Positions 9,597 through 17,798 of a stretch of DNA of 46,544 nucleotides are shown piece by piece (the first letter of the stretch is position 1; each line of letters opens with the position of its first letter). Below the pieces are notes generated by a model that was given only the letters and a program-made list of their open reading frames with translations, did no database searches and was not told where the DNA came from. The position numbers and the translations under genes were made by a program. The DNA is taken from assembly GCA_024743355.1 (NCBI GenBank), contig JANSWS010000011.1, positions 1 to 46,544 on the forward strand, in the 5' to 3' direction. Origin of the DNA: a bacterium. GTDB lineage: Bacteria; Planctomycetota; Planctomycetia; Pirellulales; Pirellulaceae.

Positions 9597-9616
9597 GCAG
9601 GCGGTGACTCGCCTGT
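9597..9616 (+). promoter_or_regulatory. Hairpin in the ilvB leader
   Basis: CAGGCG and CGCCTG form a perfect six-base stem around a six-base loop (GTGACT), with a possible G-U closing pair. It lies about 60 bases upstream of the ilvB ATG and is not followed by a T-run, so it is not an ordinary terminator. An attenuation or mRNA stability role is only a guess. Confidence 0.35.
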
Positions 9617-9677
9617 GCGGTTGATTCTTGGACTTGGTTCCTGCTTCAACAAAATCAATTTTAGGAGAATACGAAAG

Positions 9678-11453
9678 ATGGCATCGGCCGAAACCAAACG
9701 TGCTACAGAGGTTATGACGGGTGCAGATATCCTGGTGAAATCCTTGGTAGATCACGGGGTGGAGGTAATTTTTGCATATCCCGGTGGATGCAGCATGCCG
9801 ATGCATCAGTCGCTGACCAAGTACGGCCAGAAAGTGCGGACGATTCTTCCGCGGCATGAGCAGGGAGGCGGATTTGCCGCTCAAGGAATCGCTCGCAGCA
9901 CGGGCAAAGCGGCCGTGGTCATGGCAACCAGTGGTCCCGGAGCCACGAATCTGGTGACCGCCATCGCCGACGCCAAGCTAGACAGCATTCCTCTGATTGC
10001 AATCACCGGCCAAGTTCCGACCCCCGTCATTGGGAGTGACGCCTTTCAAGAGACGCCGATTGTCGAAGTTTGCCGCAGCATTACGAAGCAGCATTATCTG
10101 GTGACCAAGGTGGATGACGTGGCACGAGTCATGAAGGAGGCCTTCCACGTGGCGACAACCGGCCGGCCCGGTCCGGTGCTGATTGACATGCCCAAGGACG
10201 TGCAGCTGGATAGTTGCGAAGTCGATTGGGACGTACCCATGAATCTGCCTGGCTACAAGGTTACAACACCTTATGCCAGGCCGGAGCAAATCCGTCAGAT
10301 TGCCGCTGCCATTAAGCATTCCAAGCGGCCCGTGCTTTATTGTGGCGGTGGAGTTGTTGCCTCTGAGGGCTATCAAGCCCTTCGCGAGCTGATCGATAAG
10401 ACGGGAATACCGATCGCGATGACCGTGATGGGACTTGGTTTGTATCCCAACAATGGCCCGCTGTCGTTGGACATGCTGGGAATGCACGGCTCTGCCTACT
10501 CAAACTTCGCCGTTCGTGACTGCGATTTGCTGATCGCCTTGGGCGTTCGCTTTGACGACCGCGTGACTGGCAAACTTGCCGAGTTTGCCAAGAATGCAAA
10601 GATCATTCACGTCGACATCGATGCCTCCGAACTGAACAAGAACAAGGTGGCGCATATCCCGGTTTGTAGCGACGTGAGATATGCCCTGGAGGAACTGAAT
10701 CAGATTGTGGAACCGCCGGAAGACATTACGGAATGGGTGCAGCATTGCCAGGATCTGAAGAAGAAATTTCCCTTTCACTACGACAACAGTTTTGATGGCA
10801 TTCTTCAGCAGCACGCGATCAGTGAGCTCTCCAATCTGACTCAGGATCGGGACACCTTCATCACCGTCGGCGTGGGCCAACACCAAATGTGGGCCGCTCA
10901 GTTCTACAAATTCAACCTGCCCCGACGTTGGCTCAGTTCTTCCGGTCTGGGCACCATGGGATTTGGACTTCCCGCAGCCATGGGAGTTCAAGCTGCCAAT
11001 CCTGGGGCTTTGGTAGTCGACATCGACGGGGACGGCAGCTTTCAGATGAACATCCAGGAGTTAGCTACTCTGCACTGCGAGAACCTACCTGTCAAAGTGC
11101 TGCTGTTGAATAACCAGCATTTGGGGATGGTGGTGCAATGGGAAGACCGCTTCATGGAGAGCAATCGAGCGCACACCTATCTCGGCCCAATTCACCACGA
11201 AGAGGCTAGCGGAAAGGGCGCCACCGAGCGCCATACCTACGTGCAGGAGCACTATCCCGATTTCGTTCAGATTGCCAAAGGCTACGGTTGCGGCGGCGCC
11301 TCGGTGAGTAAGAAGTCAGACCTCAAGGGTGCTCTGCAAGAGATGATCGAGTACCCAGGCCCCTTTGTGCTGAACGTGGTAGTGCCCTATCAAGAGCATG
11401 TGCTACCCATGATTCCATCCGGAATGACCGTTGATGACATGATTCTGGAATAG
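9678..11453 (+). CDS. ilvB: Acetolactate synthase, large (catalytic) subunit
   Basis: Thiamine-diphosphate enzyme that joins two pyruvates to 2-acetolactate, or pyruvate with 2-oxobutyrate, in branched-chain amino acid synthesis. At 591 residues it has the normal length and all three domains. Visible motifs: [10 protein letters not shown], the catalytic Glu in [21 protein letters not shown], the FAD/central domain with [22 protein letters not shown], and the ThDP motif from [11 protein letters not shown] to [14 protein letters not shown]. The C-terminus [11 protein letters not shown] is typical of biosynthetic enzymes. The ATG chosen has AGGAG ten bases upstream; an in-frame upstream extension is AT-rich leader. 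No regulatory subunit gene (ilvN) follows here, so it must lie elsewhere if present. Confidence 0.96.
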   Translation: MASAETKRATEVMTGADILVKSLVDHGVEVIFAYPGGCSMPMHQSLTKYGQKVRTILPRHEQGGGFAAQGIARSTGKAAVVMATSGPGATNLVTAIADAKLDSIPLIAITGQVPTPVIGSDAFQETPIVEVCRSITKQHYLVTKVDDVARVMKEAFHVATTGRPGPVLIDMPKDVQLDSCEVDWDVPMNLPGYKVTTPYARPEQIRQIAAAIKHSKRPVLYCGGGVVASEGYQALRELIDKTGIPIAMTVMGLGLYPNNGPLSLDMLGMHGSAYSNFAVRDCDLLIALGVRFDDRVTGKLAEFAKNAKIIHVDIDASELNKNKVAHIPVCSDVRYALEELNQIVEPPEDITEWVQHCQDLKKKFPFHYDNSFDGILQQHAISELSNLTQDRDTFITVGVGQHQMWAAQFYKFNLPRRWLSSSGLGTMGFGLPAAMGVQAANPGALVVDIDGDGSFQMNIQELATLHCENLPVKVLLLNNQHLGMVVQWEDRFMESNRAHTYLGPIHHEEASGKGATERHTYVQEHYPDFVQIAKGYGCGGASVSKKSDLKGALQEMIEYPGPFVLNVVVPYQEHVLPMIPSGMTVDDMILE

Positions 11454-11846
11454 AGTTTCACCGACAATTCCAGTTCCCTGAGGGCCAACAGGCACCGGCG
11501 CCGTCCGCATCGCAACTAGATAGCCTTGCGGGCGGCTCCTTCTTGTCATTGACGCGGTAATCTGTGGGTGGATTAAGCCGCAGCACGGAGGGCTGCTTTA
11601 TCCCGTTTGCAACCGCAATCCCGAAAATTCTCTGGTTTCGGGGGCGAAATCGACAGAGCGCAAATTGACTCTGTTTCTGTATTGGCGGTCGGAGAGTGTT
11701 TTGCTACGATCCAGGCTCGTTAACGCGGCCAATTGGTTCGCGTGTCATCGTGGTTGGATGGGCTTCCGATATGATTCGGATATACTGCTCGACACCCCAC
11801 CGGATTCTCATCGCAATCCACAACAAAACTCGCGGAGGGACCCCAC
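11454..11846. other. Intergenic region between ilvB and rimI
   Basis: About 390 bases with no credible gene. A short stem (GCAGC 11580-11584 with GCTGC 11592-11596, followed by TTTA) might end ilvB transcription but is weak. A TATACT box near 11780 could be the -10 of a rimI promoter; this is a guess. Confidence 0.3.
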
Positions 11847-12365
11847 ATGCCAACGGCGGAAAGAAGTCATGCCTGTGTACATATTCGCTGGATGATTCGA
11901 CGCGATATGCCGTCGGTTCTCGCCATAGAAGAGGCAAGCTTCGAATTCCCGTGGTCTGAAGAGGAATTCATTCGTTGTCTGCGGCAGCGAAATTGCATTG
12001 GCATGGTCGCCGAGCGAGACGATGAAGTTGTCGGCTTCATGATTTATGAGCTCCATAAGAATCGGCTTCACCTGCTGAATTTTGCGGTAGCCTCCCAATG
12101 CCGACGACAGTCTGTGGGCAGCTCCATGATTGAGAAGCTGACCAGCAAGCTATCCATGGAACGCCGCAATCGGATCATGCTGGAAGTCCGAGAGACGAAC
12201 CTTGACGCGCAGCTGTTCTTCAAGAACTTGGGCTTTCGCGCGATCTCGGTTTTGCGCGACTTCTATGATGACACGACCGAGGACGCCTATTTGATGCAGT
12301 ACCGCTATCGAGCATCGGTGGAGGAACTGGTCGAGGACGGTCCGCGTCGCCGCATGGCAAGCTAG
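11847..12365 (+). CDS. rimI: GNAT N-acetyltransferase, RimI-like (ribosomal protein S18 alanine acetyltransferase)
   Basis: GNAT-fold acetyltransferase of 172 residues. RimI uses acetyl-CoA to acetylate the N-terminal alanine of ribosomal protein S18. The RimI pattern is clear: IRRDMPSVLAIEEASFEFPW near the N-terminus, LLNFAVASQCRRQSVGSSM as the acetyl-CoA binding loop (canonical Q/RxxGxG/A), then LEVRETNLDAQLFFKNLGF. The loop reads RRQSVGSS instead of the common RGxGxG, a mild deviation. A GGAGG box eight bases before the ATG decides the start. It is followed after 25 bases by a Nudix gene, probably in the same transcript. Confidence 0.88.
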   Translation: MPTAERSHACVHIRWMIRRDMPSVLAIEEASFEFPWSEEEFIRCLRQRNCIGMVAERDDEVVGFMIYELHKNRLHLLNFAVASQCRRQSVGSSMIEKLTSKLSMERRNRIMLEVRETNLDAQLFFKNLGFRAISVLRDFYDDTTEDAYLMQYRYRASVEELVEDGPRRRMAS

Positions 12366-12390
12366 TTGATGCCGACTTCCGCTTTCTGTT

Positions 12391-12954
12391 ATGAGCAAGA
12401 GCAGTCCCGACAGCACACCTAATGCCCAATGTCTGGGCCGAATTGTTGAGCGGGAAACCCTGCTTCAAACAAGTCGCTTTCGTGTCGAGAGACGTGCGCA
12501 GCGTCTCCCGGATGGAAGCCTGCATAGTCGCGAGATCGTGGAGCATCCAGGGGCGGTGGTAATCCTGCCGATCCTGGACGACGGTCGCATCTGCTTGATA
12601 CGCAATTATCGCATTTCGGTGGATGCGGAACTCATCGAACTCCCTGCGGGAACGCGGGAACCGAGAGAAGAAGCTCTGCTTACCGCTCACCGAGAACTTC
12701 AAGAAGAAACCGGTTTTCGCGCAGCAAAACTGCAGCCGCTGTGCGAATTTCTCATGTCGCCCGGCATCCTCAATGAACGCATGCATGCTTTCGTGGCAAC
12801 GGGGCTGAGCGAGGGACCGCAACACTTGGAACGTGGCGAGGATATCCAAAATTTGTTGGTGACTGAGGACGAATTAAAGAGCTGGATAGCGCAGGGCAGA
12901 GTCCAGGATGCGAAGACCCTGACAACTCTGCTCTTCTATTGGAGCCAGACATAG
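12391..12954 (+). CDS. Nudix hydrolase, ADP-ribose pyrophosphatase type
   Basis: Cytosolic Nudix enzyme of 187 residues. The Nudix box is perfect (residues 87-109: G, five residues, E, seven residues, RELQEETGF), giving the Mg-binding helix. The preceding EHPGAVVILPILDDGRICLIRNYR and the following MSPGILNERMHAFVATGL resemble ADP-ribose pyrophosphatases (NudF/YffH type), which cleave ADP-ribose to AMP and ribose 5-phosphate. The exact substrate cannot be read from sequence. No clear Shine-Dalgarno precedes the ATG. It lies just after rimI on the same strand. Confidence 0.88.
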   Translation: MSKSSPDSTPNAQCLGRIVERETLLQTSRFRVERRAQRLPDGSLHSREIVEHPGAVVILPILDDGRICLIRNYRISVDAELIELPAGTREPREEALLTAHRELQEETGFRAAKLQPLCEFLMSPGILNERMHAFVATGLSEGPQHLERGEDIQNLLVTEDELKSWIAQGRVQDAKTLTTLLFYWSQT

Positions 12955-13080
12955 CCTCTAGGGGATTGCCGAGAAAGCGTCCCAGAGCACCTGATCTGCC
13001 GGCACCAATATCATGCACAACGATGCTTGAAATTGGCATGGCTATAAGAGGCCGAGCGGCAGTTGAATTCTTAGCCGGAG

Positions 13081-13240
13081 CCACGCTCGCCAGAGCGTGG
13101 TCAACGTAATCCACTGTCTGGCGACGGTAGCTACGGTTGATCGTCCACCGTCTGGCGACGGTAGCTACGGTTGATCGTCCACCGTCTGGCGACGGTAGCT
13201 ACGGTTGATCGTCCACCGTCTGGCGACGGTAGCTACGATT
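13081..13240 (+). repeat. Palindromic repeat array: one CCACGCTC hairpin plus four 34-bp tandem units
   Basis: The array opens with a perfect hairpin (13081-13100: CCACGCTC, loop GCCA, GAGCGTGG). Four copies of GTCTGGCGACGGTAGCTACG follow, starting at 13116, 13150, 13184 and 13218, an exact 34-base period. Each unit is itself a near-perfect hairpin CCACCGTC-TGGC-GACGGTAG. A related array occurs at 42000-42160. It lies between the Nudix gene and the alcohol dehydrogenase operon. It is neither CRISPR (units too short, no unique spacers) nor coding. It resembles a REP/MITE-type dispersed element. Confidence 0.9.
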
Positions 13241-13377
13241 GGTAAATTTTCATCTGCCGCGCCTAAGGGGATGCGTTTTCCGAAGAGCGGCGGCAACCAA
13301 TTAAGGCATCCGCCTGTCTGCCGAGAAACGCTTCGGTGATAAACCCAGCACTATCATCTCAATGATTATCCGCGTCC

Positions 13378-14604
13378 ATGACCGCCCCCAACAACAACAC
13401 AAACTCTATCTGGCAATTCGCTACTTCCGGAACAATCTACTTTGGGCGTGGTTGCCGAGAGCGGGTTCAAGTCGAATTGACGCGACGCAAGCTGCGGCAT
13501 CCGTTGATCATCACCGACCAAACGCTTCATCGGCTGGAGCCTATCCGTGAATTCATCGACGAACTAGCACGGGTCACCAGCGGTTTGACCGTATTCGATC
13601 AAGGCCAGGCAGAGCCCGCAGTTGAAACTGCGAATTTGGCCATTGACGCGGGAAAAAGAGCCGCCGTGGATTGCGTGATCGGCATTGGAGGGGGCAGTAA
13701 TCTGGATGTCGCCAAACTAGCGGCTGCGGTGATTAGCCACGGTGGCATCCCGGACGACTATTTTGGATTTGATCGTATTCCTGGCCCCGTGCTTCCCATT
13801 CTGGCATTGCCCACCACAGCTGGCACGGGTAGCGAGGTATCGCATTCTGCGGTCCTGACCGACAGCAAGAACTCCATCAAGGTCAGCACGCTTTCCAACT
13901 GGCTGCGACCTGCCTGTGCGATCGTAGATCCCGAGTTGACGGATTCCTGTCCCCGATCCGTTACGGCGTCCAGTGGAATTGACGCCCTAGTGCACGCGGT
14001 CGAGGCATTGACGGCCCGCGACTATAAACAAATGATCGATGTTGACCCTCAAGCTCAGGCCTACCAGGGCAGCTATTCACTGACCAGAATGCTGGCTTCG
14101 GAAGCCATTCGTCTGATCGCTCGCTCATTGGTCGTAGCCTGCGATGCACCAGACAACCATGCCGCGCGGGATGACATGTCGTTAGCGGCGACATTGGCAG
14201 GGCTGGCATTTTCCAATAGCGGCGTAGGCATCGTGCATGCTCTGGAATATCCCATTGGCGCGTTGACCCATTGCGGACACGGTGAAGGCAACGGACTCTT
14301 GTTACCGCATGTCATGCGCTACAATTTGTCGAGCTGCCAAGAAACCTATCGACATGTGGCCGAATGCCTTGGTGAAACTACACCGGATATGGATGCCAGC
14401 CAGGCTGCAGAGGCTGCCATCGCCTCCATCACGCGACTTCAACGTGCGATTGGCATCCCCACCCAATTGAGAAGCCTAGGGCTCGAGGCGGACAGCATTC
14501 CGCTGGTAGCGGAAAAAGCATTCTTGATTCGGCGATTGATGGACTTGAATCCTAGACAACCAACTCTGGCCGACTTGCAAGACATTTTGCAAGCGGCCTA
14601 TTAG
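13378..14604 (+). CDS. Iron-containing (group III) alcohol dehydrogenase
   Basis: NAD(P)-dependent metal alcohol dehydrogenase of 408 residues, dehydroquinate-synthase-like fold. The N-terminal nucleotide domain has IGIGGGSNLDVAK (residues 101-113) and PTTAGTGSEVSHSAV. Metal ligands by comparison with FucO are Asp202, His206, His287 and His301, all present. The His that follows in FucO (AHPLG) is Tyr291 here, as in hydroxyacid-oxoacid transhydrogenase-like members, so the substrate may be a hydroxyacid rather than a simple alcohol. It is the first gene of a tight operon ending in beta-RFAP synthase, which points to C1 or aldehyde metabolism. No clear ribosome binding site precedes the ATG, and a repeat array lies upstream. 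Confidence 0.9.
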   Translation: MTAPNNNTNSIWQFATSGTIYFGRGCRERVQVELTRRKLRHPLIITDQTLHRLEPIREFIDELARVTSGLTVFDQGQAEPAVETANLAIDAGKRAAVDCVIGIGGGSNLDVAKLAAAVISHGGIPDDYFGFDRIPGPVLPILALPTTAGTGSEVSHSAVLTDSKNSIKVSTLSNWLRPACAIVDPELTDSCPRSVTASSGIDALVHAVEALTARDYKQMIDVDPQAQAYQGSYSLTRMLASEAIRLIARSLVVACDAPDNHAARDDMSLAATLAGLAFSNSGVGIVHALEYPIGALTHCGHGEGNGLLLPHVMRYNLSSCQETYRHVAECLGETTPDMDASQAAEAAIASITRLQRAIGIPTQLRSLGLEADSIPLVAEKAFLIRRLMDLNPRQPTLADLQDILQAAY

Positions 14605-14613
14605 CGCAGCCCC

Positions 14614-15495
14614 ATGCAAGACGCAACCGCTTCGACTGATCAGCAGAAACCCGCCTACTCCGCGCGATGGCAGGAGCTTGATGATTCCCGCCGTAAATAC
14701 CTGCACCTCTGGGGTGACCAGCCAAATAGCCGGGGTACTATCTATATTGTCCATGGCCTCGGAGAACATGGAGGCCGCTATGCCCGGTTGGCGGATGCCT
14801 TCTGCAAGCAAGGCTTCCGCGTGATCGCTTTTGACCAACAAGGACATGGCCACAGTCCAGAACGACGCGGATGCATTGAGTCTTACGATTCCCTGCTGGA
14901 AGACATCGGAGCTTTGTTGCAATGGGGAGCCCGGGACGGACAAGCTGCACCGCACATACTGTTCGGGCATAGCATGGGTGGGAACCTGGTTTTAAACTAT
15001 GCTCTGCGTAAGCCTTATCTACCGCACGCCGTCATTTCATCCAGTCCCATGATTCGGGCTGCGCGACCGCCGGGTCCTTTTTTCGAACGCGCGGCTCGCA
15101 TCCTGCTGAGAATCGCACCGAATCTAAGGATTAAATCTTCGCCGCGAGTCGAGCGTTTGATGAGTGACCCGGACGAACAGGAACTGCTCCGCCAAGATGC
15201 CATGTTTCACGCCCAGCTATCACTTCGACTCGGAGGCGCTCTCCTGGACACCGGACGCTGGGCTTTGCAGAACGCTCATCGTCTCAAAATTCCGACATTG
15301 CTCAGCCACGGCACCCAGGACGATCTGACTTGCCCGCAAGCTTCCTTGGAATTTGCCCAGCGAGCCGGCGAACACTGTCGCCTTCAGTTGCTACCGGATG
15401 AATTGCATGATCCCTTCCGTGGACTGGACCGCGAGGCGGTTATCCACAGCTTTGTCGAGTTCCTGCATCCCTTCGTTCCAAAGGCTTCCCGTTGA
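14614..15495 (+). CDS. Alpha/beta hydrolase, monoacylglycerol lipase-like
   Basis: Serine hydrolase of 293 residues, no signal peptide, hydrolase_4 (lysophospholipase/monoglyceride lipase) type. Motifs: the oxyanion region YIVHGLGEHGGRY, DQQGHGHS, the nucleophile elbow GHSMGG with Ser120, the acid in SHGTQDDLT (Asp236 or Asp237), and the base in ELHDPF (His265). The start lies nine bases after the alcohol dehydrogenase stop, and the end overlaps the TTG start of the DUF447 gene, so it is translated as part of this operon. Its link to pterin or C1 metabolism is unexplained. It could cleave an ester such as S-formylglutathione or a lipid ester, but nothing in the sequence shows which. Confidence 0.88.
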   Translation: MQDATASTDQQKPAYSARWQELDDSRRKYLHLWGDQPNSRGTIYIVHGLGEHGGRYARLADAFCKQGFRVIAFDQQGHGHSPERRGCIESYDSLLEDIGALLQWGARDGQAAPHILFGHSMGGNLVLNYALRKPYLPHAVISSSPMIRAARPPGPFFERAARILLRIAPNLRIKSSPRVERLMSDPDEQELLRQDAMFHAQLSLRLGGALLDTGRWALQNAHRLKIPTLLSHGTQDDLTCPQASLEFAQRAGEHCRLQLLPDELHDPFRGLDREAVIHSFVEFLHPFVPKASR

Positions 15496-16043
15496 TTATC
15501 GAAGGCTTGCTGACGACCTGTGATTTTCAGGGCCAACCGCACGTGGCCCCCATGGGCCCGGTCGTAGATGAGAAGCTGGAACACTGGCGGCTTCGGCCAT
15601 TCCAAAGCTCATCCACCTTTGAGAATCTGCGGCGATATCCCTATGCCGTGTTTCATGTCGTAGACGATGTTCTGAGTCTGGCGCAAACCGCCCTCGGTCT
15701 GGAATCGGACCTGCAGTTCGCCAAAGTAGATAATTGCTGGATACTTCCGTCAGCCTGTCATTGGTACCGCCTGCAAGTCACCGAATGGGATCTCTCGGAG
15801 TCTCGCAGTGATGCCCAAGCCGTTGTGCTGGAACAACGCATTCAAAGGCCATTTTGGGGATGGAACCGGGCCAAGCATGCCATCATCGAGGCCACCATCT
15901 TGCTCACCCGCCGTCACATTCTGGAGAGCTCGTTTATTGAACAGGAATTAGGGCGATTGGAGAGCGCCGTCGAAAAGACGGCCGGTACGCGTGAGCGGCA
16001 GGCGTGGGAACTGCTTCGGCAGCAAGTTAAGGAAGGACGCTGA
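15492..16043 (+). CDS. DUF447 family protein, H4MPT-associated
   Basis: Small flavoprotein-like protein of 183 residues. DUF447 members occur in methanogens and in bacteria that use tetrahydromethanopterin, where the gene sits with cofactor-biosynthesis genes; the biochemical role is not established as far as I know. The N-terminus IIEGLLTTCDFQGQPHVAPMGP matches the family start, so translation must begin at the TTG that overlaps the upstream TGA (TTGA). This is a translational coupling signal and a rare start codon. The middle has FENLRRYPYAVFHVVDDVL, and the C-terminal half is helical. Five bases separate it from beta-RFAP synthase. Confidence 0.85.
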   Translation: MIIEGLLTTCDFQGQPHVAPMGPVVDEKLEHWRLRPFQSSSTFENLRRYPYAVFHVVDDVLSLAQTALGLESDLQFAKVDNCWILPSACHWYRLQVTEWDLSESRSDAQAVVLEQRIQRPFWGWNRAKHAIIEATILLTRRHILESSFIEQELGRLESAVEKTAGTRERQAWELLRQQVKEGR

Positions 16044-16048
16044 TCCCA

Positions 16049-17125
16049 ATGTCCAATTCCGATTGGCTGGAAGTGCGTACCGGCTGCCGACTGCACTTTG
16101 GATTGATGGAAGTCTGCCCGCGTTCCAGGGACTGCTATTCCGGCCTGGGATTGATGCTCACGGAACCCAGCTTCGTGGTACGTGTAGCCGGTCGCGTGTT
16201 ATCGGGAGAGCCCGTTCTTCAAGCGCCTCCCCAGCTGATCGCCCGTTTAAAAAAAATCCACGGTCGATGGCAGGCCCTGCATTCAGGCGCCGGTCCAGCC
16301 AAGATCTCCGTCCCTATTTCAATGCCACTCCATCACGGTCTGGGAGCTGGCACGCAGCTGGCTTGTGCAGCGATGAGCGCATTCCATTTGCTAGGCAACG
16401 CGAAAGCTCTTTCGACCTCCACGGTTTGGACGAACTGCCAGGACAGTCTATTCGACACTTGCTCGGCGATGGATGAGAGGCTGGATTGGCTGGCAAAGCA
16501 AACGGGACGTGGCCTACGTTCCGCCATTGGATTGCGTGGCTTTCTTGACGGGGGCTTGATTCTTGACGGGGGAAACGCGGCAATCGCCAAAAGCAACTTC
16601 GATTCCGCGACGAGCTCCCAACGAACTTTTGCGACGACCTCAGTGTATTTGCCCGATTCATGGCGCGTGGTATTGATCCTGCCCCGAAACGCAGAACTCG
16701 TTTGGGGAAGCAGAGAGGCTCGCCTCATCCATTCCATTGCAAACCAAAGTCACGAGCACGCAGCTACGATGCGCAAGCTGGCGAACGAGATCCTGGCAAG
16801 CATCTCACATGTGCCGGACCTGGAATCCTTCGGCGGAATGCTGGCAGAATACATGCGTTACGCGGGAGCGATGTTTTCACGCGTACAAGGCGGCCAGTAC
16901 AGTCATCCGGCAACCCACAAGACCGTGGCCATCGCTCAATCCGCTGGCCTGCAGGGCGTGGGGCAGAGCAGCTGGGGCCCAACCGTATTTGGATTCGCCA
17001 ATTCGGCCGAGCAAGCCTTGCTGGCTGTCCGGGAACTGGAAAGCTCCTCTGACATCGTGAATTGCGAAGTCATGATCGCGCAACCTGCTCAGCATGGGGC
17101 CTGCTTCCGAACGGGAAGCGATTGA
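16049..17125 (+). CDS. Beta-ribofuranosylaminobenzene 5'-phosphate synthase (beta-RFAP synthase)
   Basis: GHMP-superfamily enzyme of 358 residues. In archaea and methylotrophs it condenses 4-aminobenzoate (or 4-hydroxybenzoate) with PRPP, releasing CO2 and pyrophosphate, the first committed step of methanopterin synthesis. Family marks are RTGCRLHFGLMEV at the N-terminus, the GHMP glycine loop in MPLHHGLGAGTQLA, GRGLRSAIGLRGFLDGG, and GVGQSSWGPTVFGF near the C-terminus. It is the last gene of the operon with alcohol dehydrogenase, hydrolase and DUF447. Together with fae and mtdB elsewhere in the window it shows that the host makes and uses H4MPT. A GGAAGGA box lies within the end of the upstream gene. 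Confidence 0.9.
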   Translation: MSNSDWLEVRTGCRLHFGLMEVCPRSRDCYSGLGLMLTEPSFVVRVAGRVLSGEPVLQAPPQLIARLKKIHGRWQALHSGAGPAKISVPISMPLHHGLGAGTQLACAAMSAFHLLGNAKALSTSTVWTNCQDSLFDTCSAMDERLDWLAKQTGRGLRSAIGLRGFLDGGLILDGGNAAIAKSNFDSATSSQRTFATTSVYLPDSWRVVLILPRNAELVWGSREARLIHSIANQSHEHAATMRKLANEILASISHVPDLESFGGMLAEYMRYAGAMFSRVQGGQYSHPATHKTVAIAQSAGLQGVGQSSWGPTVFGFANSAEQALLAVRELESSSDIVNCEVMIAQPAQHGACFRTGSD

Positions 17126-17353
17126 CCTTTGCGATTCGATCCACAACCACTGCTGCCTGGCAAATTGCAGAGCGATTCCCGCTAATCACCTCTGAAAACG
17201 TTGAAATTCCCAGCTTGCGAACTCTACAATAGTGACAGGCGACAAGCGTTTCGACACTTGCACTACATCGACCACAGCTCTGAGCTGACAGAAGTTCCGA
17301 GTTGACAGCTGTTCGGTCGAATTCCAACTCATCTTTTCTGCGAGGTTGACGCC

Positions 17354-17734
17354 ATGTATTACAAGTTGGTTCTATTGGATAATGCCTCCAAACGTCCGCT
17401 CGACGAATGGAATCTCAGCTTGCCGGCAACTGTTGGCAGAGCTGAGGACTGCTCGATAGTGCTGAAAGATCCTTCTATCAGCCGTCAGCATTGTCGCTTC
17501 AACATCAATGCCTATGGTGCCATGGTCATTCATGATCTCGGTTCCACGAATGGTGTCTACGTTCGTGACGAGCGCGTGAAACAGGCCACGGTCATTGTTG
17601 GCGAGGCATTTCAAATTGGCTCGATGGAATTCAAGATTGAAATGGTCGATGCCCCGCTACCCGCGAAAGATCGTCCCGCAACCAGTGACTCTCTGTTCGA
17701 AACGCAGCGTGTCCAGATTTATGAAATCCCTTGA
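17354..17734 (+). CDS. FHA domain protein
   Basis: Single forkhead-associated domain of 126 residues, cytosolic, binding phosphothreonine peptides. The core is intact: ATVGRAEDCSIVLKDPSISR with QHCRF (phosphothreonine-binding Arg, Ser and Arg-His), then DLGSTNGVYVRDER (Asn-Gly turn). A short polar tail follows with no second domain. GAGG lies about nine bases before the ATG. In planctomycetes such proteins are read as partners of Ser/Thr kinases, but no kinase gene lies nearby. It stands alone between the H4MPT operon and a DUF1501 gene. Confidence 0.92.
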   Translation: MYYKLVLLDNASKRPLDEWNLSLPATVGRAEDCSIVLKDPSISRQHCRFNINAYGAMVIHDLGSTNGVYVRDERVKQATVIVGEAFQIGSMEFKIEMVDAPLPAKDRPATSDSLFETQRVQIYEIP

Positions 17735-17798
17735 CTCTATCAGCATAAAACCGGAGCTTGACCTTGTGGAACGATGAACGCGGGTACGGGGAGTGCCG

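Noticed and set aside
9404-9600. Fluoride riboswitch in the crcB leader
   Set aside because: I could not find the conserved core or a matching pseudoknot on the minus strand.
13081-13240. CRISPR array
   Set aside because: The 34-base period leaves no unique spacers, units are themselves hairpins, and no cas genes are present.
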